Origin: Lagopus muta
Taxonomy: Eukaryota > Chordata > Aves > Galliformes > Phasianidae
Direction: 5' to 3'
NCBI RefSeq assembly: GCF_023343835.1
Contig: NC_064447.1
Coordinates: 3,100,001-3,164,000, forward strand
Length of the DNA stretch: 64,000 bases
The position numbers were made by a program, and so were the translations under genes. Position 1 is the stretch's first letter. Every line of letters starts with the position of its first letter. The notes under the pieces were generated by a model, which made no database searches, was not told the origin of the DNA, and saw only the letters and a list, made by a program, of their open reading frames with translations. Shown here one piece after another: positions 45,201 to 56,500 of this stretch.

Positions 45201-48200
45201 AAGGTGTGAGGTGCTGGTGCCACTGAGGAGAAAATACCCAAAAATTGCTCCTAACAACTCCCTGTCTCCAGAGAGCTAGCAGCAAGCACACTTTTGGCTT
45301 GCTTAGAGCCACTGCAGCAGATAGAGAAGTCACCTTATCCACCCGGTCTTTCAGGCTTTCAGAGAATAGGTTCTCTTGTTTGGCATGCTAGCACTGACAC
45401 ACTGCAGCTGTGGAGCACTCCGGTTTGGTTAAGAGCTACAGGGGATGTAAGGAACCTCTGAGGGTGAGACACAGAACAGAGGATAGGAATGCCAGTCCAA
45501 ACATCCCCACGATGGGAATCCCACCCATCCGAGGTGCTCCCTGCACCGTCTCTCCCTGAGGCTGGCTCCTCTGTATGCCACCATTGCCAACCTCACACCT
45601 GCTGGATCCTGCAGGCGGGTGTCTCAGGGCAGACCCACAGATCTCAGGTCTGCAGCATGAGCACTGTGAGGAAGGAGGTCCCTGAGGGCCCCTGCCTGGA
45701 AGCACAGCTGGCAGCGCTGCCCAAAGCTGGGTGGGCAGCTCACTGTGCCAGCAATCCTCGAGTCAGCAGCCACGCTGCAGATTTACTGGCTCACTGCATT
45801 AACCAAGGGCAGCTGGGAGTTGCTGCATCTTGATGGGTAGCACCCATTAAATGGCACTCATGACACAGGCTGGAAAGCTTCTTGAACAAGGTCTGACAGC
45901 TCCTGACATTCAGAGACACTAAACTTGCCTCTTGGAGGACTTTGTGTTTACAGCACTGCCATTAATAAAAGTCTCCTAATTCTGTAAACCTGTCATCTTT
46001 AGCTATAAGAATCAAAGTGTTTCTGCTCTACAGAAAGACACATCACATTTGAACTATTAAAAAACAGACCAAACATTGAATGCTTTCCCAAAAATCCTTT
46101 TTTTTCCATCACAGAGATGCAGCAAGAGCAAGCTCATTACATTTTTCCTTCCTCTGCAGAACATCTTTAAGGATGATATCTCAAAGGTGAGATGCACTGC
46201 TCTGTCACAAGGGTAGTAACCTGTAAAAGCAAAAAAGATTTGGAGGGAGCTCCCCAGTAAGAGTTGTGTAAAAGCAGAACGGTCACCAGATCTAGTTTAG
46301 GACTGAAGGAAAAATTGAAGAGCTAAAGTAGAAAGCTCTGAATGGCAGTTCAGAGGACCCTGGCAAAGTCAGAAGACAATAAATCTCAGATCACTTACTA
46401 CAAAAGCCATCCAACAACTCCTGTTCTCCAGGTCTGTGAACATGTTCCCCAGTGCAGCTGAGTTTGGGTACAGGACCACAGAGCTCTGTTTGGCTTGGCT
46501 GCACAAGGTGCAGGAGAGTATTTCTACCCCTGGTCTCTGGCCTGGCACGCTATGCCTAGGGCACAGATCATGGTCAGATTAGTGAGAATTCCCATTCAGC
46601 ATAAGAATATCCTGAATTTACAGAAACAATTATTTCACTGACAACCATCAAGTCAAGAGCCAGGCTAATACCCAGTCCACGTTCTGTACTGTTGTTAGAA
46701 GTAATCTACTGAATGGACAGAATAGCAAAACAGAAAGGTCATCAGCCAAAATCTCCACATCACCCAGAGGACCAGCAGAATGGCACAGTGAGTCCTGCAA
46801 AGCTGATGCCCTTTGGGGTCTCAGAAGTCTGTTGCTGGCTGGGCAGAGATGAATGCCTTCATTCTCAAAACTCCAGTTTTGTGGTGAGTCTCTCAGGCTA
46901 ACCTACAGCTGTTGGCTCCCCAGAGAGAGACTATCAGGATTTTCAGGTATTTGTGACACAGATGTGAAAGTTTTGGCAGTTCTGTAAAAAAGGAACGGCA
47001 GATGCTGCTTTATTCACACAGCATATGGCACACGCACTGTCCTCAGTCTCTGCATCACCAGACTTTTGCAGGTGGATAATGTCATACAGATGGCCTGGAT
47101 TCCTACGTACTTTTATGAAGTTTTGTGCTGTACGTCTGGCAGTTAGATGACAACACCTTGTAGCTCCCCAGATGGTTTAGTTTTAAATCTGTGGCAGAGC
47201 AAGCAGGCTCCTACAGGCATGTAAGGCCTAACCATGATGTGGAGATTCGTCAGTTTCAGTTTTTAAACACTCCTGAACCATCAAAGCCACACAGTGAGCG
47301 TTTCAATTGTGAAGTACCCCACTGAGGATGAGCTGCTGGTGCACCAGCCTTTACCATCTTGCCATGTTATGCACAGGTGGACAGCCTCCAAATCTGTGAT
47401 AACAAACCAACAGGTAACAAAGCATATCCTGGATTGGAATTATAATGTAAAAGATCCTACCTGACCTCCAAGCCCCATTTTGTCACCTCAACACATGCAG
47501 CAAATCCAGCATGTCCAGCACAGTCCTGCTGGCACATGCTTGCAGAGAGGACAGAAAGTCAGCAGGATCCTCTGCCAGCTCTGGATGAACAGCTTCCCAG
47601 ATGCCAGAGCTCTCTTCTTTTAGAGTACACTTTTACTGACATCCTATAGCCCAGTACAGAGCCTTAGTCAACATCTCCTGTCTTCAAAAGCTCCTCAATC
47701 TACTTAATCTTTCTATTACATAGACTTAAAGAAATAATTTGATACTTCCTTGCTTAACTTTTACAATGTGCTTTGGAGAAAAAGCTGCTTCTGGGCATGA
47801 GCAAGGCACACAACAGTGAAGGCAGCACTGTAATTTTGCAGTGAGGAACCTGCATGTGAGCCCAAAGTCCCTTCAGATACTGTCCTAAACCCAGGTTTGC
47901 GCTGTGATTCATTATATAAAATGGGGGTAACTGGACACAGAGGTACAACTAAAATGAAATTCTGCCTTAGCTTTGGATAAGAAGGATGAGGAGTTTCCCG
48001 AGCTGCATTCCAGCAAAACACACTGGAATTCTTAATGCATCCCTTTATTTTTTCCCCTCAGTAATCAGCCACCCAAATGCTGTGGTTTTCAGGAGCAAGT
48101 GGGAAGTTTGAAAAGATAAAAGACATGAAAAGGAGCAGTCTTGATGGGGTTGCCATCTGATTCATCCTAACAAGGAGGAACCTGAAGGGAACTCAAAGAG

Positions 48201-48637
48201 AGCTCACATCTATTTGCACTTGGCAAGAAACACTGTCAGAACTTCTACCTCATTTGTTTTAGCTCACTTAATTCATTTGATGTTGCAGATGTTCCCAGGA
48301 ACAGCAAGGCTGCGTAGCCAGCATGGTGACAAAACTACTCCACTTGAAAGAAAGCTGGAATGATCGTGACCTTGGTCTAGTCAGATACTCTGCCCAACAC
48401 CACCTGTTGCAATGTCAGACTAACACAGAAACAGCACCAGCACTAAAAACCCCCACTGTTCTCCATTGATTGTCACATCGGATCAAAGCTACTTACATGC
48501 TGCTGTCCGTCAGCGACATCGTATCTGCATCACTGGACATGCTCTGCTGCTCGCTGTCGTTGGCGCTGGTGGCTGGTGCCATGGCATATCCCGTGTTGAC
48601 ATAGTAAGGGTTAACAGGTTCTCTCCATGACCCATGC
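18111..48637 (-). CDS. AXIN1: AXIN1, Wnt pathway scaffold, exons after the RGS domain (partial)
   Basis: Eight coding exons, from the 5' side: 48497-48637, 40671-40767, 33255-33392, 27730-28283, 25523-25699, 24075-24320, 19182-19349, 18111-18237; about 548 residues in all. Axin nucleates the cytoplasmic beta-catenin destruction complex with APC, GSK3 and CK1, and joins the Wnt receptor through Dishevelled. Seen here in order: [11 protein letters not shown] and [19 protein letters not shown], then the GSK3-binding helix ([13 protein letters not shown]). Next come the beta-catenin-binding helix ([14 protein letters not shown]), a histidine-rich run, the [32 protein letters not shown] region and the DIX domain, ending KVEKID. 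The N-terminal tankyrase and RGS/APC-binding segments must lie in an exon beyond 64000. The visible exons join in frame throughout, and similarity to human Axin1 is high. Confidence 0.95.
19182..19349 (-). CDS. AXIN1: AXIN1 exon: N-terminal half of DIX domain
   Basis: This 168-bp exon has acceptor TACAACAG and donor AG|GTAAGG. It encodes [19 protein letters not shown] then [20 protein letters not shown] and [13 protein letters not shown]. It joins directly in frame to the exon at 24075-24320 through a split Arg codon (AG|G). Confidence 0.95.
20498..20515 (+). repeat. poly(A) tract
   Basis: Eighteen uninterrupted A residues in AT-rich intron DNA. There is no recognisable SINE or processed gene next to it. 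Confidence 0.9.
21955..22014 (+). mobile_element. CR1 3'-end fragment
   Basis: GTAAGGTCTCTTCCAACCCAACC followed by TGTGATTCTATGGTTCTATG is the terminal segment of a CR1 LINE in sense orientation. Only about 60 bases remain. Confidence 0.8.
24075..24320 (-). CDS. AXIN1: AXIN1 exon: FIQDPTMPP / coiled region
   Basis: Acceptor GTGTAG, donor AAAG|GTATGG. It encodes [17 protein letters not shown], then [20 protein letters not shown] and a charged helix [14 protein letters not shown]. It corresponds to the human segment between the PP2A-binding region and DIX. Confidence 0.95.
25523..25699 (-). CDS. AXIN1: AXIN1 exon: [16 protein letters not shown] region
   Basis: Acceptor TTCTTGCAG, donor CATGG|GTAAGG. 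It encodes [20 protein letters not shown], then [20 protein letters not shown] and [11 protein letters not shown]. It aligns with human KRNAKKAESGKSA...[21 protein letters not shown]. Confidence 0.95.
27730..28283 (-). CDS. AXIN1: AXIN1 large exon: beta-catenin binding and His-rich region
   Basis: A 554-bp exon, the longest here. It begins [15 protein letters not shown], carries the beta-catenin-binding helix [19 protein letters not shown] and phospho-regulated SP-rich stretches. It then has a histidine cluster ([14 protein letters not shown]) and ends near MDSLGYS. Acceptor TTCTCACAG and donor ACAG|GTGAGT are canonical. Confidence 0.95.
28284..33254 (-). other. AXIN1: AXIN1 intron containing a CpG-rich pocket
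   Basis: A 5-kb intron, mostly AT-moderate with no recognised repeat. A CpG-rich pocket at about 30660-30830 contains a CTCF-like site (separate entry). Confidence 0.6.
30752..30765 (+). promoter_or_regulatory. candidate CTCF site in AXIN1 intron
   Basis: CCGCTAGGTGGTGC matches the CTCF core CCRSYAGRKGGCRS at 13 of 14 positions. It lies in a CpG-rich island-like patch inside otherwise AT-richer intron DNA. GGGTGGCAC immediately 5' resembles a second, weaker core. Confidence 0.45.
33255..33392 (-). CDS. AXIN1: AXIN1 exon: GSK3-binding helix
   Basis: Phase-0 138-bp exon encoding [40 protein letters not shown] and LKRVRA. The [13 protein letters not shown] helix packs on GSK3-beta. The donor is GCG|GTCAGT, a weaker hexamer than the GTRAGT at most other AXIN1 donors here, and the final Ala replaces the human Met at the junction. 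Confidence 0.95.
33393..40670 (-). other. AXIN1: AXIN1 intron
   Basis: A 7.3-kb intron with no coding exon supported. A (CAA)n run lies at 39492-39510. The stretch 38700-39250 is AT-rich and homeodomain-site-rich (CTAATTACC, TGATTGATAA, GTAATTGG) and is a reasonable candidate conserved non-coding element, untested here. Confidence 0.5.
39492..39510 (+). repeat. (CAA)n microsatellite
   Basis: Six tandem CAA units followed by an A-rich stretch. Confidence 0.85.
40671..40767 (-). CDS. AXIN1: AXIN1 exon: DGIPPYR segment
   Basis: A 97-bp exon with acceptor TCTGGCAG and donor CCT|GTAAGT. It encodes [19 protein letters not shown] and [13 protein letters not shown]. It completes an Ile codon (AT|A) from the preceding exon, matching human SSVDGIPPYR. 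Confidence 0.95.
41095..41310 (+). mobile_element. CR1 LINE 3' fragment
   Basis: Diverged CR1 in sense orientation. Diagnostic blocks are CTTCTCAGAAAGAGAGGT, CTGCCCAGGGAGGTGGGGAA, GGAGGTGTTCCAGAACTG, GGGGATGTGGCACTGAG and the tail TTAACGATTCTGTG. Confidence 0.85.
42352..42416 (+). repeat. polypyrimidine tract
   Basis: A nearly pure T/C run (TTTTTCTTTCTTTCC repeated) interrupted mainly by GCC. It is capable of triplex formation and is next to a candidate regulatory stretch. Confidence 0.85.
42768..42794 (+). repeat. TA-rich microsatellite
   Basis: ATATATATAC followed by TATATATATA with short interruptions. Confidence 0.8.
48497..48637 (-). CDS. AXIN1: AXIN1 exon: first exon after the RGS-domain exon
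   Basis: A 141-bp exon with acceptor TTCTTCCAG and donor AGCAT|GTAAGT. It encodes [19 protein letters not shown], then the Ser-rich stretch [23 protein letters not shown]. It corresponds to human [14 protein letters not shown]...SLTDSSV. The upstream partner exon is not in the window. Confidence 0.95.
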
Positions 48638-51600
48638 CTGGAAGAAAAATGTAAGTGTCAAATTAAAAGGACAGAACCTTGACCCTGCTCTGCTGGGTTC
48701 TGTGCACCGCAGCGCAGAAGGACTCTGTCCTACAGCCCCAGCGTTGGTGACACACTACAGAATAAGCTGTGTTGTCATATTAAGTTGCATTGATAAAACC
48801 AGGAACAATATGACTCATAGCTGGAAGCCAAAGGGAATTCATGAACTAAGGAAGATGATACTTTTAGAGCTGAAGAGAGAGATGGAACAAGACTACATGG
48901 CAGAAGTCCAATTCACATCAGGATTTATTGCATCCATTGGATAACTGCTTAGCACTGACATTTTATGAGCATGGCAGGACATCTAAAAGCAATATCTAGA
49001 TTATGAGACATTATCTTTCTTAGTAAAAGTAGGATTCTTTCTACTCTTCCAAGGTAAGCATGACTCACTGATTTAATGTTTGCTCTCAGGTCCTTCCTTA
49101 CCTCACTCTAACATGTTTGCCAAGGCAGGGAATTAAAGTCAGGAATGGCAGTTGCTTGCTAAGTGGAACCTGCAGCCAACCTCAAATGTCACACCAGGGT
49201 ACATCAAACACTTGCAAATTCCACTAGCAAGGACCATCTAATAGCACTGGCTTTTCCAATGGACAATCTAGCCATGAATCTACAGAGGCTACTTTGTACA
49301 CAGCACCAGGCCTTGTCCTGCAGGCAGGTTATTCAAGTACATCTGCAAACAAGCCAACTTCCTTAAACAAAATGGCTGGGTGAGAGAGCATCTGCATGAG
49401 CTACCTTGAGGAGCCAGTTCCTTCCTTGGAAGGAGATCTGCACTCCTGGTGAAGAAACCTGTGAAACAAAGCAAACAGATCCCTTGCACTGACTGCCACT
49501 GGCAAAGGAAAGCTACAGCTACCAACATGCCTCCAGCTCCAGCACACATCACACCAGCCATGTCACACAGGCATCATATTGTCACTGCAAGTCATTTTGC
49601 AATTTGCCAGAAAGAGGAACAAGCTGAAACATTCCTACAGGCACAGCAGCACCATTTAATTCCCCACTCGCCCTGCCTGCACCGCTGCATGAAGAACACA
49701 CATCCTGAAGTCTATGAACGCTGCAGCTTTCCAAGCTGTTACCAGCACTGAAAATCAGAGTAACATTTCATTCCAGATCACCACATTCAGCATGATCTGT
49801 CATTTAGAAACTCAGCAACATGCTCCCAGTTGATGCAGCTCATTATGGACCTTGAGCAAAGGCTTCCAGGGAGGGCACACCGTGCAGCTTGTGCTTCCCA
49901 ATTCTGCTGTGAAAAGCTCTTCCAGCTGTACTGCAGAGGTCAAAGTCCTACAGACAAAAGCAAAGTCACTGCCCTGATGAATTTACCTTTAGATAAGACC
50001 AAAAAAAGCCCCAAACCAAACCATGAGAAACGCACAGATGGAAGCACTGCAGGCGAGGAAGACAAAGGCAAAGAGACAAGTTGGCAGTTTTGGCATATCT
50101 TTATGAGTATGAACATATGATAACCATCACCTGGATATTGATCATCACCTGATCTCACTACACTGGCCAATAAATGAGCAGAGACTTGCATACAGCTCAT
50201 TTGAGGTAGAGGTTTTCAGAATGATTTATGAGTACTATGGGATTTGGAGTACGTGGATGGAAGCACTATCAAAGCAATTTAGAACTGAGTCAGACAGGGC
50301 TATAGCTTTCACACTGCTAGGGTGAATAGTTTCTATTCATATGCACCCTGCCCCTTTGCTCCCAGAATCAGAACCAAACAATTTTCCTTGTAATATAAGG
50401 GGTCAGGACACCGGCATGTTCATAGGTCACAAACATTTTTTTACTGTTTTAGGCCCATCATCATGTCTGATAGAAGCTATTTCACCCCTGTTCTCATAAA
50501 GAGAAAACCAGTATTTTGCTTACCACAAAACAACAAAAACTCCAAGCTGCTTCTCCTTAGATGATAGAGCTCAGCATAGAAGCAGAGTAAAGAGCATCCA
50601 AAACTGAGTCACTTGAGGGTTATCACTACTGTTTGAGGCAAAGGGATTTTTGTGAGCTTCTGTCACTCTGCTGTAGCACAGAGTTGGCAGTGTTGGAATG
50701 CTTACCTGTGCCCAGGGATGGTGAGTCACCACAGACTTTTTCAAGCACACCAACTTTCTGACTGTCACTTCAAATGTGCACTGATGCAAACTTATTTCTA
50801 TATCCATCAGATTTCCAAGCAGATTTCTAGGACAAATATTTAAGGCTGGAAGTAATTTGATCAAGTTTGCCCTAAAAAAGCAAAATATAATAAGTGAAAA
50901 CCTTCCAGCACCCATTCACCAGCTCTCCCCTTGCATAATGGTCAGTTCTGAATATTAAAGGAATGCTGTGCCGTGTAACCTTCCTGTCAAATCTGATATG
51001 ACAGTTGCATGATGGAGGCAGATAAAACCTCTTAAATTGAGGTGAGAATGATGGATAGGTGAGGCCTTCCCTGCAGGCAAAGAGAAGGATGCTTTTTGGA
51101 TAACCCAATTAAAATAGAACACCAACTTCTAGTGGACCTTTTGTCAGGCATCTCTGGAAGCAGCATGGATTATTCTAGCAGTATATTAAGAAAGCACTGT
51201 GATACGCAGAATAAAATGCACAGATCAATCAATTTCTCCTTTGTATTCGTTGATCACTTACAAGGGAAGGAACACACCTCCTAACACCCCAGAGCAGCCC
51301 CGCTGATAAGGCAGTGCTTCTACACACTGGGATGTACAAGGTAAACAAAACCCTGTGGGGTTTTTCATCACCTTAACCTATCCCTCCACTTTTGGGAAAC
51401 GGCAGAATTTGAATCTGTAGCTTTTAGTGCACTTTGCATAGGAAAAAAGTTCAGCTTCTCCTTTCTGAAGCTCTTCTGGTGTGTCTGCAGGGTGGAAGTT
51501 GCAGGTCATGATCACAGCCCTGCCATGGCTGCTAAGCTCTGTGCCATGTGTCCTGGCCAGCTGCACCAGCAAGGTGCTGGGGCTGCACAATCCATCTAGG

Positions 51601-51834
51601 AGCCCAGCTCTGCTGCTGCAGGCAGCTCAGAGCTCCCATCTTCTGCCCAGGAAGGGCAGCTCAAGTCTGTATGTGGCTCTTGAGCACCCTCCCCAAGGGC
51701 AGCCAAAGGCATGGGGATGCTGCCACCTCTCCTTTTGGAGGGGGCACCCCAAGAGCCACGTCCCCATCACAAACCTGTCCCAGGCATTCAGGGAACAAAC
51801 ACTCAACTCCTACTGCTAATAACACATACTGAGG

Positions 51835-52212
51835 GAACTGAGTAGTGTAGCCTGGAAAAGGAGGCGCAGGGGAGGCCTCATTTCTCCCTACAACTACCCC
51901 ATAAAGGAAGCTCTACTGAGGTGGACGTCAGTCTCTCACACAATAAGCAAAGGGACAAAAGGAAACGGCCTCAAGTTGCTTCACGGGATGGTTAAGAAGG
52001 ATATTAGGAAAAAATTATTCACTGAGAGGGTTGTGAAGCCTTGGAACTGGCTGCCCAGGGAAGCAGTTGAGTCACCATTCCCGGAGGTGTTTAAAAGACA
52101 CGTAGATGTGCTGCTCAGGGACACGGTTTAGTGGTAGACTTGGCAGTGCTAGGCTAACAGTTGGACGTGGTGATGCTAGCAGACCTCGGTTCAACCTGAT
52201 TCTGTGATGCTA
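51835..52212 (+). mobile_element. CR1 LINE 3' fragment
   Basis: Diverged CR1 in sense orientation. GTAGCCTGGAAAAGGAGGCG, ATTCACTGAGAGGGTTGTGA, GGCTGCCCAGGGAAGCAGTT, CCCGGAGGTGTTTAAAAGAC and the terminal CAACCTGATTCTGTGATG are typical CR1 3'-half blocks. The coding part is decayed. Confidence 0.88.
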
Positions 52213-53443
52213 TCGATACACAGCTCCTTTCTCGCAGCCTCACAGCTTCCTGCAGGCCAGAGCCCCGGGGTGCAGCAGAGCAGACAGGCACATGCACAGC
52301 AGCAGGTCCGGGGCTCTGAGCCTCCTCCCTCCTCTTCTCGCCAGGAAGCAACCAGTGGCGCAGATGAGAGCCTGGTTCTGTCGTGGGGCTGAGGGAAGGC
52401 TGCCTTCCCTCCCCTCCAGCAGCACAAAGCGTTTTAAGAGTTATTGGGTATGAGTCTGAGAGGGCTGGAGGAATTCAGGAGGTAACAGCGAGCAGATGGG
52501 CGCCTCATGGCACTCTGCTGTTCGGCAGCCGGGACACAGAGGCTCTCCTGGAGCACTGCACAGGGCTGTGGTTCTTCCACTGAGAATGCAGGGAAGAGTT
52601 TGGTCACGACTGTTGTATTTAGCTAAAATTACACACTTAAGCATGTATACAACAGGGATTACTTCCATTTTAGCTCTGCCTCTAATACATCAATGCAAAT
52701 GTAAACTTTCAGTAAGCGTAAGTACATGGAAAGGGTATAAGATTTCAAAGCAATCATAACAGGTTACATTACTTTTAAGGAATCCATCTGTATTCAATCC
52801 TTCTCTTAATGTTCCCTCTCCCTGACAACTCTCTTCAGCTGGCTCATATCACTATTTGAATGTTTTGTGCTGTGCCTCTGAAGAACGCTTTCAACATCTA
52901 TTAGCAGGAAAACATTAAAGGAACATGGAGTCTAACAAAAAACTGGTCACTTCTGATCTGGGAGGGGAGGCTGCTTTAAAAGGGATTCAGACACACTTGG
53001 AGCGTTTTGAAATGTCAGCTAAAAACTTCACATACCAAGCTCTATGTGCTGATAAGGGCAATAAAAGGAAAGGTGAGCATTTAAAGTTAGACTTCACAAA
53101 AATTCCTGCAGACTTCTGCATTCATTTTGGACCAGAAGTGCAATGAACTTTTTTGAAATTAACATGTAACATTTCACACGCTGCAGAAATAAAGCCTTTC
53201 TCCTCTGCAGCTCTCAGTTGTTCAGCCTTCAAAGCAATCGCACGAGGAACAGTTCTAACAAAGATCAGAGTGACCCAAGCAAGTCAGCCCGACCGCTGCC
53301 TTTTCTTTTCATACAGCTCTCCACTGATCACTGTCAATTCCACTGCTACTGACAGGGGCCAAAACTTTTAGAAAACGAGTAAGCATTTCCCTAAGGTTTC
53401 CTCATGTCTGTTCAGAGTTGATTTTGCATAGCCCTTTATTTTG

Positions 53444-53580
53444 CAGAATCACAGAATGGTTTGGGTTGGAAGAGGCCTTTCAAGACCATCTAATGCACAC
53501 CTCTGCCATGGGCAGGGACACCTCTTGCGAGATCAGGCTGCCCAAAGCCTTGACTCTGAGCACTTCCAATCCTGCTCCTC
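53444..53580 (-). mobile_element. CR1 LINE 3'-end fragment (antisense)
   Basis: CAGAATCACAGAATGGTTTG followed by GGTTGGAAGAGGCCTTTCAA and CCATGGGCAGGGACACCTCT is the reverse complement of a CR1 3' end. The inner border is indistinct. Confidence 0.85.
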
Positions 53581-56500
53581 AAGCCAAGACCAGCACACAG
53601 CATGAACGTGAGCACCACCACGTTTCAGAGCTTCCACTGAAGTGAGAGGAGAGGTTGGGGCAAGAAGACCAAAGACACAGATTACCTGGAGCTCCCACCT
53701 GCACCATGAATCTCTTAGAACCATTCTTTCCCTTACAGCTTTGGATTCCTACACATAACTTCAAGCTCCCATGTATTTCAATTCAATTCAAAGATGTGAA
53801 AGTGCTCAATTTCTGCCAAACATGCTGCTCTTTGTGTAAAAAAGGCAGAACTGGTATGCTCTGGGGAAGAACTGTATCACCGTCAGCATCCATGGTGGGA
53901 GAAAGACTCAAACATCCCGTCTGCAAAGCCAAATCCACACAAAACAGTTATCAACTGGGACATTCCTAACCCCATGCCATATTCTGAACCTTCAGTCATC
54001 AGAGGTTGGGTGATCTCTTTTTTTTCAATAGGGAGAAGTCCCATTTTCCAGACAGCTTGAGCAGTGAGGCGGTTGATGATCACCCAAACTTCATGAGCTG
54101 CCTTGAGAAGCTCTGTGCTGCAGGAGAGGGGATACATCCCTGAGAAGCACATCCTAGCAAACAGGCTCTGCAGAAGCTCAGGATCTCTCATCACAGCAAT
54201 GGGCAGCTTACTGCAGTTATGCAGCTCTAATACTCCCCCCCTGCACAATCACCTTGTGCAAAGACACAGCTCCAAGTTTCCTCTTCTGGGTTGATGCCAT
54301 TAAAACAGGGCCCAGAGATCACGGGGCCCATGCTGCAATTCGGTGAGACCCAGTCACCAAATGTCTGTTCCCCCCCTGCTCCCTTCCTACGTTTACCTCT
54401 ACCAACAAGTGGGTAGCTGTCACATCCTTCATGCCATGGAGCCACTCAAAGCCAATCCATCAAATTAAAAGGTGAGCATGTTAGCTTATGATGTATGAGC
54501 TGAAGCAAACAACTTCAGCAAACTGAAATAGCACACGCTATTAAACAGTGCAACAATCCAGAGTGGCAGGGTCACCTTTAAACCAGAGATTAGAAAGGTA
54601 TCTGCAGAGAAGTCTGACTGGCAACAGTTACACACTGGTCCACCTCAAGTTTCAGTTTCCAACCCAGGGTACCATCAGCCGCCACCAAACATTGCAGCAC
54701 ATCGGGTATAAAACCATCAGAGATGCCCCAAAGCATTCACACTGCGTGTTGTGAACCTAAGAACAAAACGCCTGTGAAGATGTAATGCTAAAACCTTTAC
54801 TCCTGACGGGATTTAACCTGCTCCAAAGACACAAAGCCTAGTCAGGAGGTTAATATTGGGGATTTAGCTGATAATTTGATTGCAAATCCTCAGGGTTCCT
54901 CTACTTAAAACTCTTCCCAATTACCATGGGCACTCAGATACTGCTGTGCATCTGAACTTCACCACTGCCAATGTCAAGCTAATCACATGTGTTCTAAGCA
55001 AGGGCAGCTTCTTCAAAGATCACATCAATTCTGGACAAGTTAATCTGTTCTTTGAGGTCTCCAGATGGCTCTCACCAAGAAGACTTCTAGCTCTGCAGCC
55101 TGAGAGCGCGGCAGCCCAAGCGCTCTGTAGAGCATTACAAAGAAACCAGATCAAAGTTCTGTCTTAAGAGAAAAAAAAAATGAAATCTGAAGTTTGAAAA
55201 GCAACAGCAGCCTGTCACTTGTAGGCTTAAAGATGACTCCTGCATGCTCCAGCTATCAGGGAATTTATGATTACAGTCTGGCTTTTAAAAGCCGATGAAA
55301 AAAAATGACGCTCTTTAGCACTCCTTGCCTTTGCAAATCTGTATCTCCTTCCGCGCTTATTCATCCTCCCACGCTGGAGGAAGAAGGGAAATAAATAAAA
55401 ACTTCACTAAAAGTACAGATAAGAGCTCTTCTCTTTCTTTCTAAGGCATTCAATTCCATTTCAGGAATACACTGAGATTATTTTATGGGGACCTTCAGTA
55501 ATTATTGCTTGGTATTAAAGCACGACTACAAAACCAAGATCTAACAAACTGAGTTTCCAACTTGAATCCCTTTGCATCTATCAAGGACAAACTGCTTCCA
55601 AGGACTATGGTACAGAAGGTGCATTCCCTGCAATTAAGTGATTTAGATCCCAACAGAGGCAAGCCTATGCAACCACTCTGATGGAGCTCTACATATTGCT
55701 CATTAATGACAGACGTAAACTCAAAACTGTACAGTCTTTTTTTCCCCACACGATAAAGTCAAATCGACCCTAAAAACAATGCGTATCTTCCCCAGGATAT
55801 GACCAAAAAGCTCATTTACTTAACAGCTCAATGCACAAGGAATGAATTGGAAAAAATAATATGGGCAACACAATGTCTGCACATCAATTAACAAGCTGCT
55901 TGGATCTCCCTGGAATAAGCAAAGGCAGCGGACTTGTTGTTTTCAGGTTTTGTTCTGCTATCTAACAGGAACAGGTATCATTTCAACCTATCAGTCCGCA
56001 TTCACACCACAGCACAGCTTTTTTAAGAAAATGACATTCCCAGTATGAACCTTTATCCAATATGAGAGACTGTCATTAAACGGGGAATTTTTTATCAAGT
56101 GCGCCAGGTATCCGCCTGTAATAACTGCAATCTGAGCCTTGCTGCTGTGGATTAGCACGGCAGACTGAGCCCTGAGACCGCCACTGTGCCCACAGATGTG
56201 CTCCCAAAGAAAGCCCTCTGCTCAGCTATGGGGTCTGCTGGGACCCTGTGCCTCTGTGCCCGATTCCTCCCCCCTGGGCATGTAGGCTGGGAGTTGAACA
56301 TGGATCACACAGGGAATGCCTCTTCCCAGCAGAGGCTCTGCTGAGGGAAGAAGAAGCTGAGTGAGCTACCCTTGCTCCAACCCCCAGCACCCCACATCTG
56401 CTCCATGGGCTCGAGTGGGGCCTGGGTGCAGCAAATGGCTTCCAAACGCCTGGCTCTGAGAGGACGGGGAAGAGCAGGGCTGTACCTGGGTCTGCTTGTA

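Larger units (their letters stand above)
40768..48496 (-). other. AXIN1: AXIN1 intron
   Basis: A 7.7-kb intron. It contains a CR1 tail (about 41095-41310), a pyrimidine tract (42352-42416), a candidate regulatory stretch directly after it, and a TA-rich microsatellite near 42768-42794. The remainder shows no recognisable feature. Confidence 0.55.
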
